DNA from: an uncultured Austwickia sp.
Lineage (GTDB): Bacteria > Actinomycetota > Actinomycetes > Actinomycetales > Dermatophilaceae
Direction: 5' to 3'
Length of the DNA stretch: 6,396 nt
Assembly: GCA_934678955.1 (NCBI GenBank)
Contig: CAKUSI010000226.1
Location: 1 to 6,396, forward strand
Below are positions 1 through 6,385 of this stretch, in pieces. The notes below the pieces were generated by a model. The model saw only the letters and a list, made by a program, of their open reading frames with translations. It had not been told where the DNA came from and made no database searches. Position 1 is the first letter of the stretch. Every line of letters starts with the position of its first letter. The translations under genes were made by a program, and so were the position numbers.

Positions 1-404
1 GCCGCGACCTCTCCGCTGCGCACCTTGCGCGCCAGGGCGGTGCCCGCCTCCACGATCAGGGCGTACGCCGAGATGTGGTCGGGCCGACACTCCAGGGCCG
101 CCTCCAGCGACTCCTTCCAGTCGGCGGCCGACTCGCCGGGGGTGCCGTAGATGAGGTCGAGGCTGACCTGGTCGAAGCCCGCCGCCCGCGCCCAGTCGAC
201 CACCGCCGGCACCCGCAGCGGGTCGTGGGTGCGGTCGAGTGTCGCGAGCACCTTGGGCACCACTGACTGCATCCCGACCGAGACCCGGGTGAAGCCGACC
301 GCACGCAGATCCTCCAGGTCCCACGACGCGACGCTGTCGGGATTGGTCTCGATCGTCACCTCGACATCGTCGGCGAGCCCGAACTCGCCGGCGATGCTCG
401 CCAG
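1..404 (-). CDS. hemW: Internal fragment of radical-SAM heme chaperone HemW, cut at both ends
   Basis: The minus strand carries an uninterrupted frame whose translation matches the middle of HemW (formerly annotated as oxygen-independent coproporphyrinogen III oxidase-like). Recognisable stretches in order are VTIETNPDSV, FTRVSVGMQS, VLATLDRTHDP, VSLDLIYGTPGES and PDHISAYALIVEAGT, all typical of the radical-SAM barrel of this family. HemW binds heme and an iron-sulfur cluster and delivers heme to respiratory proteins in the cytoplasm. The N-terminal CxxxCxxC cluster motif and the C-terminal HemN_C domain are not in the window. The left edge simply runs off. On the right, family resemblance stops around LASIAGEFG, where gatC begins on the other strand, so the 5' part of the gene is missing here rather than merely out of view. 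No start codon can be assigned. The family identification is firm; whether the fragment is a real pseudogene or half of an assembly chimera is unknown. Confidence 0.85.
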   Translation of the reverse strand, partial: MASIAGEFGLADDVEVTIETNPDSVASWDLEDLRAVGFTRVSVGMQSVVPKVLATLDRTHDPLRVPAVVDWARAAGFDQVSLDLIYGTPGESAADWKESLEAALECRPDHISAYALIVEAGTALARKVRSGEVA

Positions 405-651
405 GATCGACCTCGGCGAGCACGAACTGGACCGGATGGCCGGCGAGCTCACCGTGATCCTCGACGCCTTCGCCACCGTGGGGGAACTGAAGGACACGGA
501 CGTCCCCGGCATGAGCCACCCGGTGCCGCTCACCAACGTGCTCCGCGAGGATGTGCCCCGTGAGGGACTGACCCCGGCCCAGGCGCTCGCGGGGGCGCCC
601 GAATCCGAGGACCAGCGCTTCAGCGTGCCGCGCATCCTCGACGAGGACTGA
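394..651 (+). CDS. gatC: Glu/Asp-tRNA amidotransferase subunit C (GatC), N-terminus missing
   Basis: GatC is the small subunit that wraps around GatA and GatB and stabilises the cytoplasmic GatCAB amidotransferase. From the ATG used here the product is 85 residues, against the usual 95 to 100. It contains [18 protein letters not shown] near the start, the conserved [18 protein letters not shown] segment at about residues 36 to 53, and the C-terminal [12 protein letters not shown]. The helix that normally precedes this (a pattern like TREEVAHLAR) is absent. Upstream of base 394 the sequence is hemW on the opposite strand. The frame stays open upstream to base 151, but that part is antisense to hemW and shows no GatC similarity, so I prefer the ATG at 394. 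That start itself lies in hemW-derived sequence and has no clear ribosome binding site. The stop is four bases before gatA. If this is the only gatC copy, loss of the first helix would be unexpected for an essential gene, so a junction artefact is a serious alternative. Confidence 0.82.
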   Translation: MLARIDLGEHELDRMAGELTVILDAFATVGELKDTDVPGMSHPVPLTNVLREDVPREGLTPAQALAGAPESEDQRFSVPRILDED

Positions 652-655
652 GACG

Positions 656-2233
656 ATGGGCGAGCACGATCTGACCCGGCGGTCCGCGGCGAGCCTCGCG
701 GAGGCGTTGGCCGCGGGGGAGATCTCCTCCGTGGACGTCACGCAGGCGCACTTGGACCGGATGAGCGCGGTCGACGGCCGCGTCCACTCCTACCTGCACC
801 GCAACGACGAGCAGGCGTTGACCGTCGCCCGCGAGGTCGACGAGGCCCGCGCGGCGGGCCGGGAACTGCCGGAGCTCGCCGGGGTGCCGGTCGCGGTGAA
901 GGACATCGCCTGCACGATCGGGCAGCCGACGACGGCAGGCAGCAGGATGCTCGCCGGGTGGCTGCCGCCCTACGACGCCACGATCGTGCGCCGCCTCCGC
1001 GACGCGGGGATGCCGATCCTCGGCAAGACCAACATGGACGAGTTCGCGATGGGCTCCTCCACCGAGTTCTCGGCGTTCGGCCCGTCCCGCAACCCCTGGG
1101 ACCTCGAGCGGATCCCCGGCGGCTCGGGCGGCGGCTCCTCCTCGGCGCTGGCCAGCTTCCAGGCGCCCCTCGCGATCGGTTCGGACACCGGCGGCTCGAT
1201 CCGCCAGCCCGCCGCGGTCACCGGGACGGTCGGCGTCAAACCGACGTACGGCGGGGTGTCCCGCTACGGCGTGATCGCGATGGCGAGCAGCCTGGACCAG
1301 ATCGGGCCGTGCGCCCGGGACGTGCTCGATGCGGCGCTGCTGCACGAGGTCCTCGGTGGGCACGACCCGCTCGACTCGACCTCGCTGCCCGGGCCCGTAC
1401 CGCCGGTCGTGGAGGCCGCCCGTCGCGGGCTCACCGGCGACCTCACCGGCCTGCGCATCGGCGTGGTCACCGAGCTGTCCGGAGAGGGCTACCAGGCCGG
1501 GGTCGCGGCCCGTTTCGCCGAAGCGCTGGAGCTGCTGCGGGGCCTCGGCGCGCAGGTCCACGAGGTGTCGTGCCCGTCGTTCACGTACGCCCTGGCGGCG
1601 TACTACCTGATCATGCCCAGCGAGGCGAGCAGCAACCTGGCCCGCTACGACGCGGTGCGCTACGGCCTGCGCGAATACCCCGCCGGGGTCGACGACCCGA
1701 CGATCGAGCAGGTCATGAGCACGACCCGGGAGCGGGGTTTCGGGCCGGAGGTGAAGCGGCGGGTGATCATCGGCACGTACGCGCTGTCCTCGGGCTACTA
1801 CGACGCCTACTACGGGCAGGCCCAAAAGGTGCGCACCCTGATCGCGCGGGATCTGGCCGCCGCGTTCGAACGCGCCGACGTGCTGGTGAGCCCCACCGCC
1901 CCGACGACGGCGTTCCGGATCGGGGAGAAGCTGGACGACCCCCTGGCGATGTACCTCAACGACATCGCCACCATCCCGGCCAACCTCGCGGGGGCGCCGG
2001 GGATGTCGCTGCCGTCAGGCCTGGCGGAGGAGGACGGCCTGCCGACCGGCGTGCAGATCCTCGCCCCGCCGATGGCGGACGAGCGGATGTATCGGGTGGG
2101 CGCCGCCTTGCAGGCCGCGTTGGAGGATCGGTGGGGCGGGCCGCTGCGGGCCCGAATCCCGGATGTGGAGTCGCTGCCGGAACCGCGCGAGGTCGGCGCG
2201 GCGGGGCAGGCCGCGGAGAGGCAGGAGCGATGA
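656..2233 (+). CDS. gatA: Glu/Asp-tRNA amidotransferase subunit A (GatA), glutaminase/amidase
   Basis: GatA belongs to the amidase-signature family. It hydrolyses glutamine and passes the ammonia to GatB for amidation of Glu-tRNA(Gln) or Asp-tRNA(Asn). The 525-residue product has the full Ser-cisSer-Lys triad: Lys82 in VPVAVKDI, Ser157 in the glycine/serine loop [10 protein letters not shown], and nucleophile Ser181 in [11 protein letters not shown]. The intervals of 75 and 99 residues from the lysine match Staphylococcus aureus GatA (Lys79, Ser154, Ser178). Other family stretches include [16 protein letters not shown] and [27 protein letters not shown]. The start ATG has GAGGA at 643-647, eight bases upstream, inside the end of gatC, consistent with coupled translation. 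The end overlaps the gatB start by four bases (ATGA). The length is slightly above the usual 480 to 500, mainly from a charged, low-complexity C-terminal tail. I see no damage or missing key residue. Confidence 0.97.
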   Translation: MGEHDLTRRSAASLAEALAAGEISSVDVTQAHLDRMSAVDGRVHSYLHRNDEQALTVAREVDEARAAGRELPELAGVPVAVKDIACTIGQPTTAGSRMLAGWLPPYDATIVRRLRDAGMPILGKTNMDEFAMGSSTEFSAFGPSRNPWDLERIPGGSGGGSSSALASFQAPLAIGSDTGGSIRQPAAVTGTVGVKPTYGGVSRYGVIAMASSLDQIGPCARDVLDAALLHEVLGGHDPLDSTSLPGPVPPVVEAARRGLTGDLTGLRIGVVTELSGEGYQAGVAARFAEALELLRGLGAQVHEVSCPSFTYALAAYYLIMPSEASSNLARYDAVRYGLREYPAGVDDPTIEQVMSTTRERGFGPEVKRRVIIGTYALSSGYYDAYYGQAQKVRTLIARDLAAAFERADVLVSPTAPTTAFRIGEKLDDPLAMYLNDIATIPANLAGAPGMSLPSGLAEEDGLPTGVQILAPPMADERMYRVGAALQAALEDRWGGPLRARIPDVESLPEPREVGAAGQAAERQER

Positions 2234-3858
2234 GCCCGGAACCGCCCCTGATGCACCCCAGGATCGACGGGGCGAGGGACGCCGCGGACCACGCGCCGGT
2301 CGACGCCGAGTCGCTGGTGGACCTGGACTCGGCCCTGGAGGCGTACGACCCCGTCCTCGGGCTCGAGGTGCACGTCGAACTGTCCACGACCACGAAGATG
2401 TTCTGCGGCTGCTCCACCGCGTTCGGCGCCGAACCGAACAGCCAGGTGTGCCCGGTCTGCCTCGGCCTGCCGGGCGCCCTGCCGGTGACCAACGCCGCGG
2501 CCGTCGAGGCGGCGATCCGGATCGGCCTCGCGTTGAACTGCCAGATCGCGCCGAGCTGCCGCTTCGCCCGGAAGAACTATTTCTACCCGGACATGACGAA
2601 GAACTTTCAGACGAGCCAGTACGACGAGCCGATCGCCCACGACGGCTGGCTGGAGGTGGAGCTCGACGGCGGCGCGGGGGAGGCCGGCGAGGTGTTCCGT
2701 GTCGAGATCGAGCGGGCGCACATGGAGGAGGACGCCGGCAAGCTCGTCCACGTCGGCGGCGCCACCGGCAGGATTCACGGCGCGGACTACTCGCTGCTGG
2801 ACTACAACCGGGCCGGCATTCCCCTGATCGAGATCGTCACCAAGCCGATCGTCGGCGCGGGGGAGCGGGCCGGTGAGGTCGCCCGCGCCTATGTCGGCGC
2901 GCTCCGGGATCTGATGCGGGCCCTGAAGGTGTCCGACGCGCGCATGGAGCAAGGCTCGCTGCGCTGCGACGTCAACCTGTCGCTCCGCCCCCGCGCGGGC
3001 GCCGACCGGCGCGGCCCGGAGCAGCTGGCGGTGCCGCTCGGGACACGCACCGAGACCAAGAACGTGAACTCCCTGCGCAGCGTGGAGGGCGCCTGCCTGT
3101 ATGAGATCCGTCGGCACGCAGCCGTGCTCGGCGCGGACGGGAGGATCACCCAGGAGACGCGCCACTGGCATGAGGACACCGGGATCACCACGTCCGGCCG
3201 GGTGAAGTCGGACGCGGACGACTATCGGTACTTCCCGGAACCCGACCTCGTCCCGGTGGCGACCACGCCGGAGCGGGTGGAGCAGCTGCGGGCGAGTCTG
3301 CCTGAACCGCCCGCCGTCCGGCGCCGGCGCCTGCAGGACGAGTGGGGTTTCACCGACCTGGAGATGCGCGACGTCCTCGGGGCGGGCGGTGCCGCCTTGG
3401 ACCTGTTGGAGGAGACCGTCGCGGCGGGCGCGACGGCGGGTGCCGCCAAGAAGTGGTGGCTCGGGGAGGTGGCCCGGCGGGCGAACGCCGACGGGGTGGA
3501 GCTGGACGCGATGGGGCTGACCCCCGCCGACGTCGCCGAGCTCGACTCCTTGGTCACCTCGGGGCGCCTGAACGATTCGATGGCGCGCCAGGTGCTCGAC
3601 GGCGTACTGGCGGGCGAGGGCACCCCGGGAGCGGTGGCCGACGCGCGGGGGCTGGCCATGGTCAGCGACGATGGCGCGCTGCAGGCCGCGGTCGACGCGG
3701 TGATCGCGCGCAACGGCGACATCGCCGAGAAGATCCGGGGGGGCAAGGTCCAAGCCGCAGGGGCGCTCATCGGACAAGTGATGAAAGAGATGAAGGGACA
3801 GGCCGACGCCGCTAGGGTGCGGGAGCTGATCCTCGCCACCCTCGGCGTGTCCGGATGA
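2230..3858 (+). CDS. gatB: Glu/Asp-tRNA amidotransferase subunit B (GatB)
   Basis: GatB binds the mischarged tRNA, phosphorylates its Glu or Asp side chain with ATP, and amidates it with ammonia from GatA. The 542-residue product opens with a variable tail of about 38 residues, then [13 protein letters not shown]. Next comes a four-cysteine zinc site, Cys59, Cys61, Cys74 and Cys77 (FCGC and CPVC), as in zinc-containing bacterial GatB. The kinase/cradle core carries [53 protein letters not shown] and [11 protein letters not shown]. From roughly residue 395 on is the tRNA-binding YqeY-like tail, ending in [21 protein letters not shown] chose the ATG overlapping the gatA stop because GGAGAGG lies eight bases upstream; a second ATG seven codons later is possible. 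The same frame is open far upstream inside gatA, but that part is shadow. A hairpin covers the stop codon. The gene looks intact. Confidence 0.97.
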   Translation: MSPEPPLMHPRIDGARDAADHAPVDAESLVDLDSALEAYDPVLGLEVHVELSTTTKMFCGCSTAFGAEPNSQVCPVCLGLPGALPVTNAAAVEAAIRIGLALNCQIAPSCRFARKNYFYPDMTKNFQTSQYDEPIAHDGWLEVELDGGAGEAGEVFRVEIERAHMEEDAGKLVHVGGATGRIHGADYSLLDYNRAGIPLIEIVTKPIVGAGERAGEVARAYVGALRDLMRALKVSDARMEQGSLRCDVNLSLRPRAGADRRGPEQLAVPLGTRTETKNVNSLRSVEGACLYEIRRHAAVLGADGRITQETRHWHEDTGITTSGRVKSDADDYRYFPEPDLVPVATTPERVEQLRASLPEPPAVRRRRLQDEWGFTDLEMRDVLGAGGAALDLLEETVAAGATAGAAKKWWLGEVARRANADGVELDAMGLTPADVAELDSLVTSGRLNDSMARQVLDGVLAGEGTPGAVADARGLAMVSDDGALQAAVDAVIARNGDIAEKIRGGKVQAAGALIGQVMKEMKGQADAARVRELILATLGVSG

Positions 3859-3867
3859 CCGGACGCC
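3844..3867 (+). terminator. GC-rich hairpin enclosing the gatB stop codon, possible terminator
   Basis: The arms GTCCGG and CCGGAC pair perfectly around a four-base ATGA loop. The stem can be extended outward either by a T-G wobble plus a G-C pair, or by three more G-C pairs past a two-base bulge. The TGA stop of gatB lies in the loop. There is no T-tract after the stem, so by the classical rule it is not a complete intrinsic terminator. Actinobacteria often have such stem-only structures at operon ends. It could attenuate read-through from gatCAB into sixA or protect the gatB 3' end. The pairing is visible directly; the function is inferred. Confidence 0.4.
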
Positions 3868-3910
3868 ACCCGAACGGGCCGCGGGAGTCCGACGAACGCG
3901 AAGGAAGAGC

Positions 3911-3934
3911 ATGAGCGGCGAGGAAGGGCCATGA
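3911..3934 (+). CDS. Micro-ORF 1 of the array (MSGEEGP)
   Basis: This is an ATG followed by six codons and TGA, encoding seven residues. It is preceded by AAGGAAG, three bases upstream. Its stop overlaps the start of the next micro-ORF as ATGA, the arrangement used for termination-reinitiation. The peptide is too short to have a recognisable fold. If it is translated, its role would be in cis, handing ribosomes to the next unit. There is no independent evidence of translation. Confidence 0.35.
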   Translation: MSGEEGP

Positions 3935-3954
3935 GCTGCGAGGAAGTGCTATGA
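3931..3954 (+). CDS. Micro-ORF 2 of the array (MSCEEVL)
   Basis: This is the second seven-residue frame, shifted relative to the first because the unit length is 20. It is the most diverged copy, with Gly to Cys, Gly to Val and Pro to Leu changes. It still keeps the start, the GAGGAAG Shine-Dalgarno core for the next unit, and the ATGA overlap at both ends. The preserved signals alongside changed residues suggest that the initiation elements matter more than the peptide. Translation is unproven. Confidence 0.33.
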   Translation: MSCEEVL

Positions 3955-3974
3955 GCGGCGAGGAAGGGCTATGA
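3951..3974 (+). CDS. Micro-ORF 3 of the array (MSGEEGL)
   Basis: This third seven-residue frame matches the first except for a final Pro to Leu change. Its start overlaps the preceding stop and its stop overlaps the next start, both as ATGA. It carries GAGGAAGG positioned for micro-ORF 4. Translation is unproven. Confidence 0.33.
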   Translation: MSGEEGL

Positions 3975-3994
3975 GCGGCGAGGAAGGACCATGA
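3971..3994 (+). CDS. Micro-ORF 4 of the array (MSGEEGP), overlapping the sixA start
   Basis: This is the last seven-residue frame. Its peptide is identical to that of micro-ORF 1, with one synonymous base change. Its TGA overlaps the ATG of the phosphatase gene by the same ATGA junction. Its interior holds the Shine-Dalgarno sequence that must serve sixA, so initiation on sixA and elongation through this micro-ORF use the same bases. Translation is unproven. Confidence 0.35.
   Translation: MSGEEGP
3980..3987 (+). promoter_or_regulatory. Shine-Dalgarno sequence for sixA inside the last repeat unit
   Basis: GAGGAAGG ends three bases before the sixA ATG, with its AGGA core six bases away, a workable spacing. 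It fixes the start at 3991. Because identical sites recur every 20 bases upstream, ribosomes have at least four equivalent entry points, but only the last one gives the full-length protein. Confidence 0.7.
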
Positions 3995-4512
3995 GCACTG
4001 AAGAGACGCGGTCGGTGTGGCCGCGAACGCTCGTGCTGGTGCGGCACGGCGCGGCGCACGGGCACAGCCCCAAGGGCGACCACGCGAGGCCGTTGACGGA
4101 GACCGGACGGGAGGACGCCCGCCGGGTGGGCCGGTGGCTGGCGGCCCAAGGGCTGCGTGCGGACGCGATTCTCTTCTCGACCGCGCTCCGCGCGAGGCAG
4201 ACAGCGCAGGAGCTGGCCCGGGGCGGTCTGGAGGTCGGGCAGTCCTGGGAGGAACGGCGGATCTACAACGCGCACGTCGATGAGATCGAGGCGTGCATCC
4301 GGGACGTGCCGGACGAGGTGACCACCCTCGTCGTGGTGGGCCATACGCCGGGGGTGCCCGGGCTCGTCGCGGGGTCCCACGATCCTGAGGGTCTGGCAGG
4401 CAGCCTCGGCGGCTGGCCGACCACCGGCGTGGGCATCCTGGGGTTGTCCGGCCCCTGGTCCTCTTTCCCGGACGACTCGACGCTGCTGGCGCTGCACCAC
4501 CCCTTCGACTGA
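3991..4512 (+). CDS. sixA: SixA-type phosphohistidine phosphatase (histidine phosphatase superfamily)
   Basis: The 173-residue cytoplasmic protein belongs to the histidine phosphatase (phosphoglycerate mutase-like) superfamily. Its short form resembles SixA, which removes phosphate from phosphohistidine residues of signalling or phosphotransferase proteins. The catalytic set is visible: Arg18-His19-Gly20 in LVLVRHG (His19 the phosphate acceptor), Arg67 in STALRARQTA, and His118 in VVVGHTPGV. The segment HARPLTETGREDARRVGRWL is typical of the SixA branch. No signal peptide or membrane segment is apparent. The start is set by the last ribosome binding site of the tandem array. The first residues, MSTEET, resemble the repeated micro-peptide MSGEEG. 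The gene follows gatB by 132 bases and may depend partly on read-through, since I see no convincing promoter between them. The true substrate cannot be read from sequence; other small-molecule or protein phosphatase roles within the superfamily are possible. Confidence 0.87.
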   Translation: MSTEETRSVWPRTLVLVRHGAAHGHSPKGDHARPLTETGREDARRVGRWLAAQGLRADAILFSTALRARQTAQELARGGLEVGQSWEERRIYNAHVDEIEACIRDVPDEVTTLVVVGHTPGVPGLVAGSHDPEGLAGSLGGWPTTGVGILGLSGPWSSFPDDSTLLALHHPFD

Positions 4513-4615
4513 TCGGGGCGAACTCGAGGGATGGCCTCACCCTGAAAAGACGTGCGAAACCCCTGAATGGGGGGTCGCCGCCGTCCCGGAGAGAAAGCGG
4601 CATCTCGCCTTTCGA
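4513..4615. other. Non-coding gap between sixA and the insertion sequence
   Basis: There is no gene in these roughly 100 bases. They contain two weak inverted repeats: ACCCC/GGGGT around 4559-4575 and GCCGC/GCGGC around 4577-4601. Either could form a short stem after sixA, but neither has a T-tract and both are only five base pairs. This is the left flank of the IS insertion site. The matching right flank lies outside the window, so a target duplication cannot be tested here. Confidence 0.5.
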
Positions 4616-4629
4616 CCTGACTTCGGTCA
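4616..4629 (+). repeat. Left terminal inverted repeat of the IS
   Basis: CCTGACTTCGGTCA is an exact inverted match to the right end. It is also nearly self-complementary: CTGAC and GTCAG (running one base past the repeat) pair around a TTCG loop. In RNA that would be the exceptionally stable C(UUCG)G tetraloop hairpin. Such a structure can limit read-through of outside transcripts into the transposase gene. Confidence 0.85.
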
Positions 4630-4693
4630 GTTTGTGTTTGTGGGCCGGGGCGTGGGTCCGTGACCTGGGGTGATGCGGTGCCGAGGGGCTGGG

Positions 4694-4720
4694 TTGAGGC
4701 ACTAATTGGTGCTTTAGGCT
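4694..4720 (+). promoter_or_regulatory. Candidate transposase promoter giving a leaderless GTG transcript
   Basis: TTGAGG (-35-like) and TAGGCT (-10-like, fitting the actinobacterial TAnnnT pattern) are separated by 15 bases, somewhat short. Initiation about seven bases after the -10 would fall on the GTG at 4727. No Shine-Dalgarno sequence precedes either GTG, which fits leaderless translation, common in actinobacteria. An imperfect palindrome, GCACTAATTGGTGC, occupies the spacer and could be a protein-binding site. This is inferred from pattern only. Confidence 0.35.
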
Positions 4721-4723
4721 CGG

Positions 4724-6385
4724 GTGGTGGCGTGGGTGCGGCGGGTCCGGACGGCCTCGGGAGCGACTGCGGTGCAGATCGCTGAGTCCCGGCAGGGACG
4801 GCGGTTCATCGTGGCTCATGTGGGGTCGGCGCACACCGAGGCCGAGCTGGGGCTGCTGCTGGCCCGGGCCCGCGAGATGCTCGATGACCCGGCTCAGGGT
4901 GAGTTCGATCTGGGGGTCGAGCCGGTGATCGCGCGGAGGGCGTTGGTGGGGCCGGCCCGGGCTGGGATGCTGCCGGGCGGGCTAGCGGCGGCGGATCAGG
5001 GGCAGCGTGGGCCAGGGGTATCGACCCCGCGGGTGGTGGCCACGTCCTCGCAGGTGTTGTTCGAGGTGCTGGTGGAGGTCTTCGAGTCCCTGGGGTTTGC
5101 TGCGGTGGCTGATAAGACGTTCCGGGACCTGGTGATCGCCCGGATCGTGGAGCCGACCTCGATTCTGGACACCGCTCGGGTCCTGACCGATCTGGGGCAA
5201 GCGCCGGCCAGTGAGTCGACGATGCGACGCACCCTGCGCCGTTGTGTCGGGCGCGGCTACCGGGACCAGATCGCGAGGGCCTGCTTCAACCACGTCGTGG
5301 CCAGCGGTGATGTCTCGTTGTGTCTGTATGACGTGACGACCTTGTACTTCGAAGCCGAGCACGAGGACGACTTGCGCAAGGTCGGCTATTCCAAGGAGCG
5401 ACGCGTCGATCCCCAGATCGTGGTCGGGTTGCTCGTGGACCGGTGCGGGTTCCCGCTGGAGATCGGCTGTTTCGCGGGGAACAAGGCCGAGACGGCCACG
5501 ATCGTGCCGATCGTCAAGGCATTCGCGGACCGGCACGCCCTGGCGGACATCGTCGTGGTCGCCGATGCCGGGATGTTGTCCGCGACCAACCTGCAGAGTC
5601 TGGACGAGGCCAACCTGCGGTTCATCGTCGGCTCGCGGGTCACCAAGGCCCCCGCCGACTTGGCCAGTCACTTCCGCTGGCATGGGGATGCGTTCACCGA
5701 TGGGCAGATCATCGACACCCTCACCCCGCGCACCGCCCGAGCCCGCAAGGAGAACGACCCCCAGGTCAAGGGCGAACCGGTGTGGGACCCCCAGACCCAC
5801 GAGAGGTCCTGGCGGGCGATCTGGGCCTATTCGGCCAAACGCGCCGCCCGAGACGGGCGGACCCTGACCGCCCAAGAGAACCGCGCCAAAGCCGTGATCG
5901 CCGGAGAGAAAGCCGCCCGAAACCCCCGGTTCGTCAAGACCACCGACGGGAAGAACAGCCTGGATGAGGCGTCACTAGCCCGGGCCCGGCGCCTGGCCGG
6001 GCTGAAAGGGTACGTCAGCAATATCCCCGCCTCGGTCATGCCCGCCCGCGAGGTGATCGCCTCCTACCACGACCTGTGGCACGTCGAGGCGTCCTTCCGG
6101 ATGAGCAAGACCGACCTGCGGGCCCGGCCGATGTTCCATCACACCCGCGAGGCGATCGAAGCCCACCTGACCATCGTGTTCACCGCGCTAGCCGTGGCCC
6201 GCGAGGTCCAAACCCGCAGCGGACTGGCCATCCGCAACGTCATCCGCCAGCTCCGGCCGCTACGCACCGCCACCATCACCAGCAACGGCGCCCGACAAGC
6301 CATCCCGCCCGCCATCCCCACCGATCAGCAAGCCGTCATCAACGCGATCAGACAACCGCGCACAGCTCAGGCACTAACCATTTGA
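4724..6385 (+). CDS. IS1634-family DDE transposase
   Basis: This transposase cuts and rejoins the ends of the surrounding IS. The 553-residue product begins with the family's WVRRVRTASGATAVQIAE segment. An all-alpha N-terminal region leads to the RNase H-like catalytic core. The catalytic acidic residues are most likely Asp203 in LYDVTTLYFE, Asp281 in VVADAGMLS and Glu455 in DLWHVEASFR. Around the last one is an IS4-type Y-x2-(R)-x3-E-x6-K motif: Tyr448, Leu451 in place of Arg, Glu455 and Lys462. The stretch of about 170 residues between the second Asp and the Glu corresponds to the beta-rich insertion domain of IS4-like enzymes. Start codons GTG at 4724 and GTG at 4727 are adjacent; the second gives the more usual (M)AWVRR beginning and fits a leaderless transcript. 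The TGA stop forms the first three bases of the right inverted repeat. No frameshift or internal stop is present. Confidence 0.93.
   Translation: MVAWVRRVRTASGATAVQIAESRQGRRFIVAHVGSAHTEAELGLLLARAREMLDDPAQGEFDLGVEPVIARRALVGPARAGMLPGGLAAADQGQRGPGVSTPRVVATSSQVLFEVLVEVFESLGFAAVADKTFRDLVIARIVEPTSILDTARVLTDLGQAPASESTMRRTLRRCVGRGYRDQIARACFNHVVASGDVSLCLYDVTTLYFEAEHEDDLRKVGYSKERRVDPQIVVGLLVDRCGFPLEIGCFAGNKAETATIVPIVKAFADRHALADIVVVADAGMLSATNLQSLDEANLRFIVGSRVTKAPADLASHFRWHGDAFTDGQIIDTLTPRTARARKENDPQVKGEPVWDPQTHERSWRAIWAYSAKRAARDGRTLTAQENRAKAVIAGEKAARNPRFVKTTDGKNSLDEASLARARRLAGLKGYVSNIPASVMPAREVIASYHDLWHVEASFRMSKTDLRARPMFHHTREAIEAHLTIVFTALAVAREVQTRSGLAIRNVIRQLRPLRTATITSNGARQAIPPAIPTDQQAVINAIRQPRTAQALTI

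Larger units (their letters stand above)
3911..3990 (+). repeat. Four tandem 20-bp units, each carrying a ribosome binding site and start codon
   Basis: Four head-to-tail copies start at 3911, 3931, 3951 and 3971. The consensus is ATGAGCGGCGAGGAAGGGCC. Copies differ only at unit positions 7, 17, 18 and 20. The ATGAGC start, the GCGAGGAAG core and position 19 are invariant. A decayed, shorter version of the RBS part (GCGAAGGAAGAGC, then ATG) precedes the first copy. The sixA coding start follows the last copy directly and resembles a diverged fifth unit. Each copy offers a purine-rich Shine-Dalgarno sequence a few bases before the next ATG. There are no spacers, so this is not CRISPR. The likely origin is repeated duplication of the sixA translation-start region; recent amplification is suggested by the high identity between copies. 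Confidence 0.9.

Noticed and set aside
151..393. Longer gatC start at base 151 giving 166 residues
   Set aside because: The extra segment is antisense to clear hemW coding sequence and does not resemble the GatC N-terminus.
958..2229. In-frame extension of gatB far upstream into gatA
   Set aside because: The upstream part translates as Arg/Pro/Gly-rich shadow of gatA. The ATG at 2230 with GGAGAGG and the ATGA overlap is the sensible start, and the length then fits GatB.
620..3912. Two very long open frames on the minus strand opposite gatA and gatB (401 and 700 codons)
   Set aside because: They are mirror images of GC-biased codons in two genes of certain identity. The translations are low-complexity, rich in Arg, Gly, Ala and Pro, with no recognisable family motif.
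3911..3990. CRISPR-like array
   Set aside because: The 20-bp units are directly adjacent with no unique spacers, and each contains start and stop signals instead of a repeat-spacer pattern.
4559..4601. Intrinsic terminator after sixA
   Set aside because: Two candidate stems have only five pairs each and no T-tract, so they are too weak to call as a terminator.
3812..4834. Minus-strand open frames opposite sixA and across the gap
   Set aside because: The translation is compositionally biased with no family resemblance, and it runs across the repeat array and the IS boundary, so it is a shadow frame.
4982..5875. Minus-strand frame of 297 codons inside the IS
   Set aside because: It is antisense to the intact transposase core and has no recognisable motif. 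IS1634-family elements are not known to carry such a gene.
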